Below, piece after piece: positions 8,248-17,181 of a stretch of 64,000 nt of DNA (position 1 is the stretch's first letter; each line of letters starts with the position of its first letter). The stretch covers positions 1,396,407 to 1,460,406 of the forward strand of contig NZ_NCSS01000006.1 in the NCBI RefSeq assembly GCF_002088935.1, in the 5' to 3' direction. The position numbers and the translations under genes are program-made. The notes under the pieces are model-generated. The model ran no database searches and was not told the origin of the DNA. It saw only the letters and a program-made list of their open reading frames with translations. This DNA comes from Henriciella litoralis (GTDB taxonomy: Bacteria; Pseudomonadota; Alphaproteobacteria; Caulobacterales; Hyphomonadaceae).

Positions 8248-9117
8248 TCAGCGTGGAAGCTTGTCTGGATTACGCATCGAATAGACCCAGGCAATGCGTC
8301 CTTGCGCATCTGGCGCGATGGTCAGCACCATATCGATAATATCGCCCACGCGCCGGACAATCGTCGGTGAGCCATTCGCCCGGCCTGCCTCCAGCGACCA
8401 GCTGATCTTCTGGCGCGTCTGCTTGTCCATGACGGCCCACATCACATGCATGATCTCATCAGGTCCGCAAAGCGGCCGCAGGGCGGCGCGCGCTTTCTTC
8501 CCGCCATCGGTGTAGGCGATGGCCGAGGGCGAAAAGAGCGACAGGACCGTTTCATGATCGCGCGCCATCGATGCGGCCAGAAAACGCTGCAACAGCGCGC
8601 TGACCTCCTCCGGGTCAGCATCGAAGCGCGGACCGGTCTCCTGCAAACGTTTATGGGCGCGGCTCACCAGTTGTCGGCAGGCCGCTTCGCTCTTGCCGGT
8701 CGCAGCCGATATCTCGTCATAGCCTGCATCGAACGCCTCGCGCAGGATGAAAGCGGCCCGCTCGGTCTCAGACAGACGTTCCATCGCCCAGAGCAGGGCA
8801 AGCTCGCACTCCTCAGCCAGTGCAAAGCTTTCCTCGACCGTGAGCCCCTCGGCGCTCACCAGCGGCTCTGGCAGCCAGGGTCCGGGATAAGTCTCTCGGC
8901 GCATGCGCGCTGAACGCAATGCATCGATTGCAATCCGCGTTGCCGTTCTGCGTAGCCAGGCGCCCGGATTCTCGATCTCGCTCCGGTCGGCCCTTTCCCA
9001 GCGTAGCCATGTATCCTGCACCGCATCCTCGGCCTCAGCCTTCTCACCCAGCATGCGATAGCAGAGCGCAATCAGCTGAGGTCGCTCAGCTTCAAACAGG
9101 GCGAGGTCCGCGGTCAT
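8248..9117 (-). CDS. ECF41-type RNA polymerase sigma factor with fused SnoaL-like C-terminal domain
   Basis: Starting at the ATG that overlaps the previous stop as ATGA gives 289 residues. Region sigma2 is about 8-72 and sigma4 about 105-160 (LSETERAAFILREAF, helix-turn-helix KSEAACRQLVSRAHKRL). A roughly 110-residue SnoaL_2/NTF2-like extension follows. Three hallmarks of the ECF41 group are visible: WLPEPL at 81-86 between sigma2 and sigma4, a DGGKK motif at 204-208, and NPDKL at 283-287 at the extreme C terminus. In this family the C-terminal extension controls activity and no anti-sigma factor is used. It is the last gene of a three-gene operon with a CMD/AhpD-like protein, the usual partner class of ECF41. 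Confidence 0.93.
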   Translation of the reverse strand: MTADLALFEAERPQLIALCYRMLGEKAEAEDAVQDTWLRWERADRSEIENPGAWLRRTATRIAIDALRSARMRRETYPGPWLPEPLVSAEGLTVEESFALAEECELALLWAMERLSETERAAFILREAFDAGYDEISAATGKSEAACRQLVSRAHKRLQETGPRFDADPEEVSALLQRFLAASMARDHETVLSLFSPSAIAYTDGGKKARAALRPLCGPDEIMHVMWAVMDKQTRQKISWSLEAGRANGSPTIVRRVGDIIDMVLTIAPDAQGRIAWVYSMRNPDKLPR

Positions 9118-9650
9118 GCGGCGAGCTTGGCAATATGGCCGGAAATGTCCAGCTTCTGGCACGCCTTGCCATGCCCGAGACCGCGCTTCATCACCGGATA
9201 TACCCGGCCGGCAGCCGCCGCGAACGCGCAGGAAATGGCGGCCTTGCGCCCAAACGCCGTCTGGATTTCGCAGCGCAGCGTGTCGGTTTCCAGATCGTCG
9301 GCAATCGCCATTCCGGCAAACCTGAAGCCGAGACCGACAGGACCGGCTTCATGCGGCCGCCCTTCGACGCAAGCCAGGATGGGAGCGGGCTCGATGCCCT
9401 GCTCGAGCGCCATGTCGATCACAAGCTGTACGCAGGGCCCGCAATCGCCCTCCAGCGTCGAGGCCAGCAGGGCTCCGAACCAGACGGGCAGCCCTGCCTT
9501 CGACCCACGATACTTGTAAAAGCCCCGCAGTCGCTGGATCCCCATCGCCGCGCCCGGCGACACATCGATCACCTCATGCAGATAGGTCGTATCATAGGAA
9601 TAACGCCGCGCTAAAGAGCGCGCGGCCCGGTGCAAGATTGAGCGGATCAT
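9114..9650 (-). CDS. Carboxymuconolactone decarboxylase/AhpD-like protein, partner of ECF41
   Basis: The 178-residue alpha-helical protein has a single CxxC in EGDCGPCVQL (C70 and C73), as in AhpD/CMD redox-active members. The usual downstream His of AhpD is not obvious. Start and stop both use ATGA overlaps with its operon neighbours, which points to translational coupling. ECF41 sigma factors are typically linked to genes for carboxymuconolactone decarboxylases, oxidoreductases or epimerases. This gene and its position upstream of the sigma gene fit that rule. It is probably a cytoplasmic redox enzyme or sensor; the substrate is unknown. Confidence 0.72.
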   Translation of the reverse strand: MIRSILHRAARSLARRYSYDTTYLHEVIDVSPGAAMGIQRLRGFYKYRGSKAGLPVWFGALLASTLEGDCGPCVQLVIDMALEQGIEPAPILACVEGRPHEAGPVGLGFRFAGMAIADDLETDTLRCEIQTAFGRKAAISCAFAAAAGRVYPVMKRGLGHGKACQKLDISGHIAKLAA

Positions 9651-10033
9651 GGCCGACCTTTCTCTGTTTGGAGTTTGATAGCTGCCGCGAGAGCCAGCCA
9701 GGCTGGCAGCTGGATGCCAAAGAGGTTCACCATCGCAATGTCATCCAGCGGCACGCCGCGGCCGATCCAGATGCTGATGTGAAACAGCCCATGCATACAA
9801 GGCCAGGCGGCGCCGGTAATGGCCACGCCGCTATTAAGTTTCCAGGCGCCATATATCAGCGCGCCCGCGCTCATCAGGAACGCCAGAGCAATGTCCCGGA
9901 TGAAGTGCAGGTTGAACGGCCCCATCATCGCGACACCGGGCACGGTTTCGTACCAGGTGTGCGGCGTGAACCACATCGACGCCGCTATCGCCAGAAACAG
10001 TCCGGAAATTAAAAAAAGAGTTGTTCGCCACAT
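9647..10033 (-). CDS. Small four-helix integral membrane protein, first gene of the ECF41 operon
   Basis: The 128-residue hydrophobic protein has four predicted membrane segments, near residues 4-21, 44-66, 69-90 and 103-121. Conserved-looking His/Trp/Pro positions include MWFTPHTWYETVPG, GPFNLHFIRDIALAFLMSAG and WPCMHGLFHISIW. It is not assigned to a named family here. The ATG has AGGAGA about 7-12 bases upstream. It overlaps the CMD-like gene by ATGA and starts about 27 bases downstream of an ECF41-type promoter. It is therefore part of the sigma factor's own regulon and a candidate membrane component of the response. Confidence 0.75.
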   Translation of the reverse strand: MWRTTLFLISGLFLAIAASMWFTPHTWYETVPGVAMMGPFNLHFIRDIALAFLMSAGALIYGAWKLNSGVAITGAAWPCMHGLFHISIWIGRGVPLDDIAMVNLFGIQLPAWLALAAAIKLQTEKGRP

Positions 10034-10059
10034 CGCATGTCTCCTGCTTTCAGGGACAT

Positions 10060-10086
10060 GACGAGGCAGCTCCGGGTTTTGTGACA
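10060..10086 (-). promoter_or_regulatory. ECF41-type promoter (autoregulation)
   Basis: On the minus strand TGTCACA (10086-10080) is followed after exactly 16 bases by CGTC (10063-10060). This is the -35/-10 architecture described for ECF41-dependent promoters. It lies 27 bases upstream of the ATG of the three-gene operon that ends with the ECF41 sigma gene, so positive autoregulation is expected. Confidence 0.78.
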
Positions 10087-10129
10087 GCCGGGCGAAAAAA
10101 AATGGTCAGACGTCTTCGCCGAGCAAAGA

Positions 10130-11992
10130 TCAGACGCGGATGACATCCTCGTCCGGCTCGGCCGCATAAAGCCGCTCAACCTCACCGGTCCGCAGCGCCT
10201 GGACCTTACCCTGATTGATATAGCCCTTCTCGGTGATCTCACCGGCATCGGCCTTTGGGACGTCCGGTTGCAGCAGGATCCGCGATATCCGCGCGGCCGC
10301 ATTGGGGTGCTTCTGGTTGTAACGCTTAAGCCCCTCGAGTACTGCCGTGCGCACGCCCTCATCAGCGGCAAGCTCTTCCAGCGGCACATTGCGTCCGGTC
10401 TCCCGGCGGCACCAGCTTTCATTGAGGAAGCCAAGAAGCGCAATGGCCTCCTGATTAAGGCCGCACACCACGACATCTGACAGCGGCCCGTCGACGGCTT
10501 CCACCACTTTCACGCGAACCGTCCCGGCCGACACCCAGGTGCCATTGGCGAGCTTGAACTCTTCTGCAATCCGGCCATCGAAGGCGAGGCCTTCATTCGG
10601 GTTATCCGGGTTCTTGAATTTCACCGCGTCGCCGAGGCAGTAGAAGCCTTCCTCATCAAACGCGTCTGCGCTTTTCTCAGGATTGCGATAATAGCCTTGC
10701 GTGATGCTTGGGCCGCGCACGCGAAGCTCCATCTTCTCGCCAACCGGCACCATCTTCATCTCGCAGCCCGGCAGCGGCAGGCCAAGAAGGCCCATCGTAT
10801 CGCTCGGCCAATGCACATTCGAGATGGTCGGAGAAGTCTCGGTCGCGCCATATCCGGCCGACAGGCTGATCCGCTCACCGGTCACCTCAACGGCGACCTT
10901 CTGGATCCGCTCATAGATATCCTGCCCCATCGAAGCGCCGCCATAGGCCATCACCATGATGCGTGAGAAGAAGGTTTCCGCGAGATCCCGGTCCTGCTCC
11001 AGCTCGGTCGCAATCGCGCTCCAGGCTGCCGGCACTGTGGTATGCTGGGTCGGCGCAATTTCTTTCAGATTGCGCAGCATTTCCGGCAGGCGCGCAGGTG
11101 TCGGTGCGCCCCAGTCGATATACAGCGTGCCACCCCAGTCGGTCATCGAATGCAGGATGGAGTTGGCACCATAGGTGTGGCTCCACGGCAGGAAGCTGAT
11201 CATGACCTGTGGGCCATCGGATATCGCTTCCAGGCGCTCCACATCCCAGATAGAGCGGATCATCTTCACCATGCAGGCAATGTTGCCATGCGTGTTGATG
11301 ACAGCTTTCGGCTCTCCGGTGGACCCGGATGTCAGCATGTATTTGGCCACTGTGTCCTCAGACAGGCGGTCATAGGCAAGGTCCACTGCACTCGTCGGCG
11401 CTGTCGCAAACTCTTCCAGCGAAGACGTAGTGACACCCTCAGGCCGGTTCTTGCGATAGATGACCAGTCGCTCGCCCACATCCATGCCATCAAGACCGCG
11501 CTGATATTCCGCGCCGTCCTCGACATAGACCATCGCCGGACTGGTCAGACCATCGATATAGTTCAGACGCGCGAAATCCTGGCTGAGCGTCGCATAGGCG
11601 GGTGTCACCGGCACAACGGGGCTACCAGCCCACATCGCGGCATACATGACGAGTGCATTCTCAATCGCATTGCGCGACAGGATCATCACCGGGCTGTCCG
11701 GGCCAGCCCCAGCATCGAGGAAGCCTTGCGCCAGCGCGCGGATGTCTTTCAGCGCCTCGCCATAGGTGATGGTCTTCCAGCCGGGCCGCGAGGGATCGTC
11801 CGGGTCGCGCTGAGCGAGCCAGGTCCGCTCTGGCGCATTCGCCGCCCAGTAGACAATCGGCGCCAGCATATGCGGCGGATAGGGACGCATGGGCTGTCCG
11901 TTGCGCAGCACGATGCTGCCATCGCTGCGTCGCTCAACGTCAAGCTTTTGGGGCAAGTACGGGATGTCCCGAAACGGAATATCTGACGTCAT
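10130..11992 (-). CDS. AMP-dependent acyl-CoA ligase, feruloyl-CoA synthase-like
   Basis: This is a 620-residue adenylate-forming enzyme. The ATP-binding loop is at 221-231 (TSGSTGEPKAV), with a YGATETSPT motif near 385 and a LGDAVKF / DGRIAEEFKL region toward the C terminus. The opening PYLPQKLDVERRSDGS with PYPPHMLAPIVYWA is typical of the feruloyl-CoA synthase subgroup, which activates hydroxycinnamates. No enoyl-CoA hydratase/aldolase or vanillin dehydrogenase gene is adjacent, so the aromatic substrate is inferred from similarity only. The start overlaps the stop of the K+ channel gene as ATGA. The protein is cytoplasmic. Confidence 0.82.
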   Translation of the reverse strand: MTSDIPFRDIPYLPQKLDVERRSDGSIVLRNGQPMRPYPPHMLAPIVYWAANAPERTWLAQRDPDDPSRPGWKTITYGEALKDIRALAQGFLDAGAGPDSPVMILSRNAIENALVMYAAMWAGSPVVPVTPAYATLSQDFARLNYIDGLTSPAMVYVEDGAEYQRGLDGMDVGERLVIYRKNRPEGVTTSSLEEFATAPTSAVDLAYDRLSEDTVAKYMLTSGSTGEPKAVINTHGNIACMVKMIRSIWDVERLEAISDGPQVMISFLPWSHTYGANSILHSMTDWGGTLYIDWGAPTPARLPEMLRNLKEIAPTQHTTVPAAWSAIATELEQDRDLAETFFSRIMVMAYGGASMGQDIYERIQKVAVEVTGERISLSAGYGATETSPTISNVHWPSDTMGLLGLPLPGCEMKMVPVGEKMELRVRGPSITQGYYRNPEKSADAFDEEGFYCLGDAVKFKNPDNPNEGLAFDGRIAEEFKLANGTWVSAGTVRVKVVEAVDGPLSDVVVCGLNQEAIALLGFLNESWCRRETGRNVPLEELAADEGVRTAVLEGLKRYNQKHPNAAARISRILLQPDVPKADAGEITEKGYINQGKVQALRTGEVERLYAAEPDEDVIRV

Positions 11993-12771
11993 CCAATACC
12001 TCTTGTTTCAATTCTCATGATGGACCCGCAATGCTTGCAGTGAACCGCGTCGCGGTCATGGCGCATCAGGCCGCACGTTTCGCATTCACAATCGACCTTG
12101 CTTTCCGGCTCCACGATGGCCTGCAGGAGCTGCAGAAAGAAAGACAATCCCAGCACCATCACAAGAATGGAGATAAACCGGCCAAGCTGCCCCTGAAGCA
12201 ATACATCGCCATAGCCGGTTGTCGTCAGGCTGGTCACCGTGAAGTAAAGGGCGTCGATATAGGTGTGAATGTCCTCATTTCGGCCGACCTGGGTCGCATA
12301 GACAACAGCCGCCATGATGAACACGAAGACGACCAGATTCGTCACCTTGTCGATGACGCGCTCATGGCGATCGAAAAACGGGGTCAGCACTTTGACGCGG
12401 CGAATAAAGGTAAATGCCCGGACAGCACGAACCGCGCGGAGAATTCGCATGAACGCGAAATTGGAAACAAATAGCGGCGCGAACATCGTCAGCACGACAA
12501 TCATGTCGGCCCAGTTGATCCACTTGGTGAAGAACCGGTGCTTGTGCTTGGTGATATAGAACCGCGCCAGCAGATCGAGAAGGATCAGCGCGCCGATCAC
12601 ATAATCGATGACATAATGGCCGCGCTCACGGGAATCGAATGGCGCCCAGAGAAAATAGCCGATCGTGACGAGGTCAAATACGAGGAGGCACCAGCGGAAC
12701 ACATAGGATGTGCCCCCTGTGCCTTCATACAGCCAGAAGAGCTGGCGATTGAGTCCGGTGCGATCACTCAT
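11989..12771 (-). CDS. Voltage-gated potassium-type ion channel with C-terminal zinc ribbon
   Basis: The 260-residue six-transmembrane channel has an S4-like arginine ladder at about 109-127 (RILRAVRAVRAFTFIRR). The pore has the selectivity filter TTGYGD at 184-189 and S6 about 196-220. A short cytoplasmic tail carries five Cys (228, 230, 233, 245, 248) in a CxCxxC and CxxC arrangement that looks like a zinc ribbon. Kv/KcsA-like bacterial channels conduct K+ across the inner membrane. The tail is unusual and may sense metal or redox state. The gene is upstream of, and overlaps by ATGA, the acyl-CoA ligase gene, an unexpected pairing. Confidence 0.88.
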   Translation of the reverse strand: MSDRTGLNRQLFWLYEGTGGTSYVFRWCLLVFDLVTIGYFLWAPFDSRERGHYVIDYVIGALILLDLLARFYITKHKHRFFTKWINWADMIVVLTMFAPLFVSNFAFMRILRAVRAVRAFTFIRRVKVLTPFFDRHERVIDKVTNLVVFVFIMAAVVYATQVGRNEDIHTYIDALYFTVTSLTTTGYGDVLLQGQLGRFISILVMVLGLSFFLQLLQAIVEPESKVDCECETCGLMRHDRDAVHCKHCGSIMRIETRGIG

Positions 12772-12999
12772 TCGCGTTCATGTCACACGCGCTCGCGCCA
12801 AGATCAATATGCGCACGCCCAACGTTTCTGGCCCGGCGATGCGCGAAGCAGTTGGAAGCCTTGATTGTCAACTCCACCGGTTAATATCAAGCCGGCAACT
12901 AACCACGGCTTTCAAATATTAAAATTCTGTACTATTCCTTTGACTGACGATCTGGTCGGGGGACGTCAGGAAAAACAATACTTTCAAGGGGCGAATAGA

Positions 13000-13677
13000 A
13001 TGTTTGACTTTGGGCTACCGGCCTTTTTCGAAATACTGGGCAAACCTCAACAGGACGTCCTCAAATCAATGGCTAGTCCGAAGTCCTATCGCGATGGCCA
13101 GTCGCTCCACGCCCATGGCGACCCTGTGCGCACGATGGGCTGGATTGAAACCGGCGGCGTCTTCTTTGGCAAATTCCTCAGAAATGACGGATTCCACAGC
13201 CTCGCACGGCTCGGCCCCGGCCACCATTTTGGTGAGTTTGCGGCGCTGCCCAATCCAACGGGTCACACCATCACACGACGTCTCGCGGCGATAGCCGACG
13301 GACCAACCGTCATCAATGAAATCCCTGTCGATGAGGTTATTCCGATCTTCAAGGAAGATCCGGAATATCTGCGCGCCTTTCATTTTGTCACGACCTCACG
13401 CCTGGCGCTGCTCCTTGAGATATATGATGACGCCCGCCGGCTTCCGGCGCGCCAGCGCATTATCAACTTCCTGGCCATCATCCAGCGTATGCAACCAGCC
13501 GGCAAAAACACGATCGATTGTACGCAGGCAGATATTTCCCGTCAGCTTGGCCTCTCCAAGGTCACCGTCAACCAGACGCTGCGAAAGCTGATGGAAATGG
13601 ATATCCTGTCGCTTGGCTATGGGACGATCTCCTTCAAGGATCCGGAACGGCTGGAAGAACAGACAGATCGGGGCTGA
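13000..13677 (+). CDS. Crp/Fnr-family transcriptional regulator
   Basis: The ATG at 13000 (MFDFGLPAFF) has AAGGGG 9 bases upstream and gives 225 residues; the frame also stays open from a TTG at 12865. The N-terminal cyclic-nucleotide-binding-like beta-roll runs to about residue 120. The C-terminal winged helix has a recognition motif QADISRQLGLSKVTVNQTLRKL around 174-195. No Fnr-type N-terminal cysteine cluster is present, so it is not an O2-sensing Fe-S member. The effector is unknown. It stands alone between the divergent channel gene and the S41 peptidase gene. Confidence 0.85.
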   Translation: MFDFGLPAFFEILGKPQQDVLKSMASPKSYRDGQSLHAHGDPVRTMGWIETGGVFFGKFLRNDGFHSLARLGPGHHFGEFAALPNPTGHTITRRLAAIADGPTVINEIPVDEVIPIFKEDPEYLRAFHFVTTSRLALLLEIYDDARRLPARQRIINFLAIIQRMQPAGKNTIDCTQADISRQLGLSKVTVNQTLRKLMEMDILSLGYGTISFKDPERLEEQTDRG

Positions 13678-13889
13678 TCCGTTCAGTCCTCGGACGGCCC
13701 TCGCCGCCACAGCGGATTTGAAAAGCGCCGCGACGACGAAACATCGGCGCGGGCATCTCAATGATCAGGAGTGAAACCATCCGCCGTTCACGCCGCAAGG
13801 CTGAAAGCGACACCTGCCAAAACGTGTTGACCCAAAGGCTCCGCCGGGCCGTACTTCAGGTAGATCATACCCTTTGCTGAGGACTGGCC

Positions 13890-15572
13890 ATGACTGCTCC
13901 CCAAACCCGACCGCTCGTTAAGACCTTGCTTGCATCAGCCGCGCTTGGCCTGGTGTCCGCTTGCGGCGGCGGCGGTGGTGGTGGCGGATCGCCAGCTGTG
14001 CCGCCCCCGCCTCCCCCACCTCCCGGCACGGGCGGGCCGACCTACACGCCGGGCGTCTACCCTGCAGCCAGCCAGTTCAAGGACCAGTGCGCAAACCCTC
14101 GCTCCGGCGTCGATATCGAGGGCAATCCGTTTCCGGACGATCGGGGCACGCTTGTCGAAGAGCTGTTCTGGCTTCGCTCCTGGACCAATGAGACCTATCT
14201 CTGGCCCGGTGAAGTACCGGACCTGAACCCCTATAATTATGACAATCGGGAGACCTATTTCGGCCTACTGAAAACCGACGAAACCACGGCCTCTGGTGAG
14301 GACAAGGACGATTTCCACTTCAGTCAGCCAACTGAGGATTATCTCGAACAGCGCAATTCGGCTGCAACGCCGGGATATGGTGCGAACCTCATCGCTTATT
14401 CGACAACCGTCCCTCGCGATTTCAGAGTCAGCTATGTCGAGCCGAACTCGCCCGCCGCAGCCATCGTCAATGGTCAGCAAAAACTCATTCGCGGCTCACG
14501 CATTCTCGAGATCGACGGCGTCGACCTGATCAATGCGAGCGGTCAAAGCGCGGTCGATACGCTGAATGATGGTCTTTATCCTGACACCGCCGGGGAATCC
14601 CACACCTTCAAGGTCCGCGACCCTGACGGCACCGAACGCACGGTGACCCTGTCGGCCGAGAACATCGTGCGCCAGCCGGTCAATCAGACAAACATACTGG
14701 ACACCGCGAGCGGCAAGGTTGGCTATATCCACTTTACGACGTTCAGCCCGTTCTCCTCGGAGAAGCAGATAGCCGATGCCATGCGCGACATGCAGAACGC
14801 CGGCGTCAGCGATCTCGTCCTCGATCTTCGCTATAATGGCGGCGGGCTTCTCGCCGTGGCCAGCCAGCTGTCTTACATGGTCGCCGGCACCAGCCGCACC
14901 AATGGCAGGACGTTCGAGAAACTCCGGTTCAACGACAAGGCCGGAAACATAAATCCGGTCACCGGCAGCCCGAACAACCCGATCCCCTTCTATCGTACCG
15001 GTCAGGGTTTCTCGCTCGCAAACGGCGCTTCGCTGCCAGCCCTAAATCTTGACCGGGTCTATATCCTGTCGACCGAGCGCACCTGCAGTGCCAGCGAGGC
15101 GGTCATCAACGGCCTTCGCGGCGTGAATGTCGAAGTGGTGCTGATCGGCGATACAACCTGCGGCAAACCATTTGGCTTCTACCCGACCGATAATTGCGGC
15201 GAGACCTATTACACGATCCAGTTTCAGGGCGTGAACGATAAGGGCTTCGGCGATTATGCCGACGGCTTCGTGCCCCAGAACTCATCCTTCCAGTTCGGCG
15301 TTCGCGCGCCCGGCTGTACCGTCACCGATGAGCTGTCAGCCCCGCTTGGCAGCACATCCGATCCACTGCTGGCGGCCGCTTTGCAATACCGGGCCGATGG
15401 AAGCTGCCCGACCCCGCCATCCGCAAGCGCCAGCGCAGATAGCGATCCGTCATCGGCACCGCAATCGGCACCCGCAAGCGTCGGCCCTGCGGTTAAAGCT
15501 CCACCGCGCGACATCTTTGAGAACAACCGCGACCTCTCCATGCCCGGCGAGTATCGCGGCCGGACAAAGTAG
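13890..15572 (+). CDS. S41-family (C-terminal-processing) peptidase, lipoprotein
   Basis: The 560-residue precursor has a lipoprotein signal, lipobox LVSAC with Cys25. It continues into a run of about eight Gly, then a run of Pro, a flexible tether. A PDZ domain spans about 165-245 (VEPNSPAAAIVNGQQKLIRGSRILEIDGVDL). The S41 core follows, with DLRYNGGGLL and the nucleophile Ser in TCSASEAVINGLRG near residue 399. The C-terminal 70 residues are Ser/Pro/Ala-rich low complexity. Proteins like this cut envelope proteins at the C terminus from an outer- or inner-membrane anchor. It is convergent with the M20 peptidase gene. Confidence 0.9.
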   Translation: MTAPQTRPLVKTLLASAALGLVSACGGGGGGGGSPAVPPPPPPPPGTGGPTYTPGVYPAASQFKDQCANPRSGVDIEGNPFPDDRGTLVEELFWLRSWTNETYLWPGEVPDLNPYNYDNRETYFGLLKTDETTASGEDKDDFHFSQPTEDYLEQRNSAATPGYGANLIAYSTTVPRDFRVSYVEPNSPAAAIVNGQQKLIRGSRILEIDGVDLINASGQSAVDTLNDGLYPDTAGESHTFKVRDPDGTERTVTLSAENIVRQPVNQTNILDTASGKVGYIHFTTFSPFSSEKQIADAMRDMQNAGVSDLVLDLRYNGGGLLAVASQLSYMVAGTSRTNGRTFEKLRFNDKAGNINPVTGSPNNPIPFYRTGQGFSLANGASLPALNLDRVYILSTERTCSASEAVINGLRGVNVEVVLIGDTTCGKPFGFYPTDNCGETYYTIQFQGVNDKGFGDYADGFVPQNSSFQFGVRAPGCTVTDELSAPLGSTSDPLLAAALQYRADGSCPTPPSASASADSDPSSAPQSAPASVGPAVKAPPRDIFENNRDLSMPGEYRGRTK

Positions 15573-15609
15573 ATTAATTGAGCGGAGGGGGCGCACAGCC
15601 CCCCTAACG

Positions 15610-17028
15610 CTAGTCCGCCGTCTTGTCGCCCGCGAGCTCTTTCAGGATGATCGACCAGTGGTCGAGCCCGTCATAAAAGCTCTTGACCGGCAGGCGCTCA
15701 TTCAGGCCGTGCGCGAACGTATCATTCTGCTTGGCAGCAGCCGCCGAGATCGCGACCGTGTCATAGCCGAGATTTCGGTAATGCATCCCGTCCGTACCGC
15801 CGGAAGACATGTGCGGCAGGATCGGCACATCGAGGCCGCGGTCCGCCAGCGAGACCTTGATCGCTTCGGTCACGTCTTCGCGCAGGATCGATTCCGGGCT
15901 CTCCACCAAGTCTGAGATCAGTTCGAACTTCACGTCCTCATTGCCGATCACCTCTTTGAGGGTCTCTTCGGTGGCATCGATGCCGACACCAGGGAAAATC
16001 CGGCAATTGACCGTCGCGGTGGCCGATTGCGGCAGCGCGTTCTCGGCATGGCCGCCGCGTAGCATGGTCGCCACGCAGGTTGTGCCGATGGTGCCGACCG
16101 TGGATGGATTTGCGCGCAGCACCTCGATCGCTTCCTCATTGGTCGGGTCGTCTGCAAAGTCCCGCATCGCCTTGCCAAGCCCGTCGAGACGCTGGCGCCC
16201 GCCGACCCGCATTGAGGCCCGCGTCAGCTCGCTCGACATCACCGGGAATTTATGGTCGCGGATCTTCAGCAGCGCTTCGGACAGCTCATAAATGGCATTG
16301 TCCTCGCGCGGCGTGGACGAGTGTCCGCCCGGATTGGTCACCGTCAGCTCGAAGGTCGCATAGGTCTTCTCGGCCCCCTGCACACCATAATAGAGCGGCT
16401 CACCGGCAGGGCCGAGCGAAAGACCGCCCGCATCCGCATTGAGGATGAAAGCCGGCTTGATATTCTCATCGACATATTCGGCCTGCCCACGCGTTGAGAC
16501 CATGCCGGTCTCCTCGTCCCCCGACAGCACCATCACGATGTCGCGGTTCGGCTGCCAGCCTTCCTTTTTCAGGCGAATGAAAGTCTGCACCAGATTGGTG
16601 ACGCCATATTTGTTGTCGGCCGTGCCGCGCCCGAAGAAATAGCCTTCTTCCTCGGTCAGCGTGAACGGGTCGCGCACCCAGTCCTCGGCCAGCGCATCGA
16701 CGACATCCATATGCGCCAGCAGGACAATCGGCTCATGCTCGGGGTTTTCAGACCGGTACCAGACCATCAGGCCCTGCGTCGGCTCGCCCTTATTGTCGTA
16801 ATCGGTGACTTCCATGTCGGCATCTGCAAAGCCGGCGTCCTTCAGCTCGCCCTTCAAATAGTCGACCACCTCATGCACCCTGCCCTGCCCGCGGGCGGAC
16901 CGGATGGCGATCACATTGGAATAGATCTCTCGCGCCTTCAGCTCGTCAGGCGTGCGCTCCTGGGCCGCAGCGAATGGGGTGGCTGCCAGAAAGGCCGCGC
17001 CAGCCAGAAGGGAAAATCTGTAAGCCAT
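15610..17028 (-). CDS. Secreted M20-family metallopeptidase
   Basis: The ATG at 17028 (MAYRFSLLAGAAFLAATPFAAAQ) supplies a signal peptide and has GGAG upstream. The mature region has M20 metal motifs: LLAHMDVVD (His-Asp pair), GRGTADNKYGV (bridging Asp), SGDEETG (catalytic Glu and ligand Glu), DAGG and a late His in FAHGLNERL. The dimerisation domain is in the middle (TFELTVTNPGGHSSTP). It is 472 residues long and periplasmic. M20 enzymes hydrolyse dipeptides or acylated amino acids. It is the gene after the membrane-protein array, 153 bases past its last member, and may have its own promoter. Confidence 0.9.
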   Translation of the reverse strand: MAYRFSLLAGAAFLAATPFAAAQERTPDELKAREIYSNVIAIRSARGQGRVHEVVDYLKGELKDAGFADADMEVTDYDNKGEPTQGLMVWYRSENPEHEPIVLLAHMDVVDALAEDWVRDPFTLTEEEGYFFGRGTADNKYGVTNLVQTFIRLKKEGWQPNRDIVMVLSGDEETGMVSTRGQAEYVDENIKPAFILNADAGGLSLGPAGEPLYYGVQGAEKTYATFELTVTNPGGHSSTPREDNAIYELSEALLKIRDHKFPVMSSELTRASMRVGGRQRLDGLGKAMRDFADDPTNEEAIEVLRANPSTVGTIGTTCVATMLRGGHAENALPQSATATVNCRIFPGVGIDATEETLKEVIGNEDVKFELISDLVESPESILREDVTEAIKVSLADRGLDVPILPHMSSGGTDGMHYRNLGYDTVAISAAAAKQNDTFAHGLNERLPVKSFYDGLDHWSIILKELAGDKTAD

Positions 17029-17181
17029 GAAATGTCTCCGATTGTTTCGCGCGCAGTCGCAGCGCATCTGCCAACCATAGCCACTATGACGGTCGAGTCA
17101 TCGAAGAAATTTAACGGCGCCGGTTGCGCTTTCCCCAAGGCCCGCGTCGGTCATTCACTTGGCTTGGGGCACGCTTGGGGA

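Noticed and set aside
11042..11986. 314-codon plus-strand frame
   Set aside because: It is the mirror of the acyl-CoA ligase gene; the His- and Arg-rich product is typical of antisense frames in GC-rich genes.
15588..15605. Hairpin AGGGGG / CCCCCT between the two protease genes
   Set aside because: Only six base pairs and no T-tract; too weak to call a terminator.
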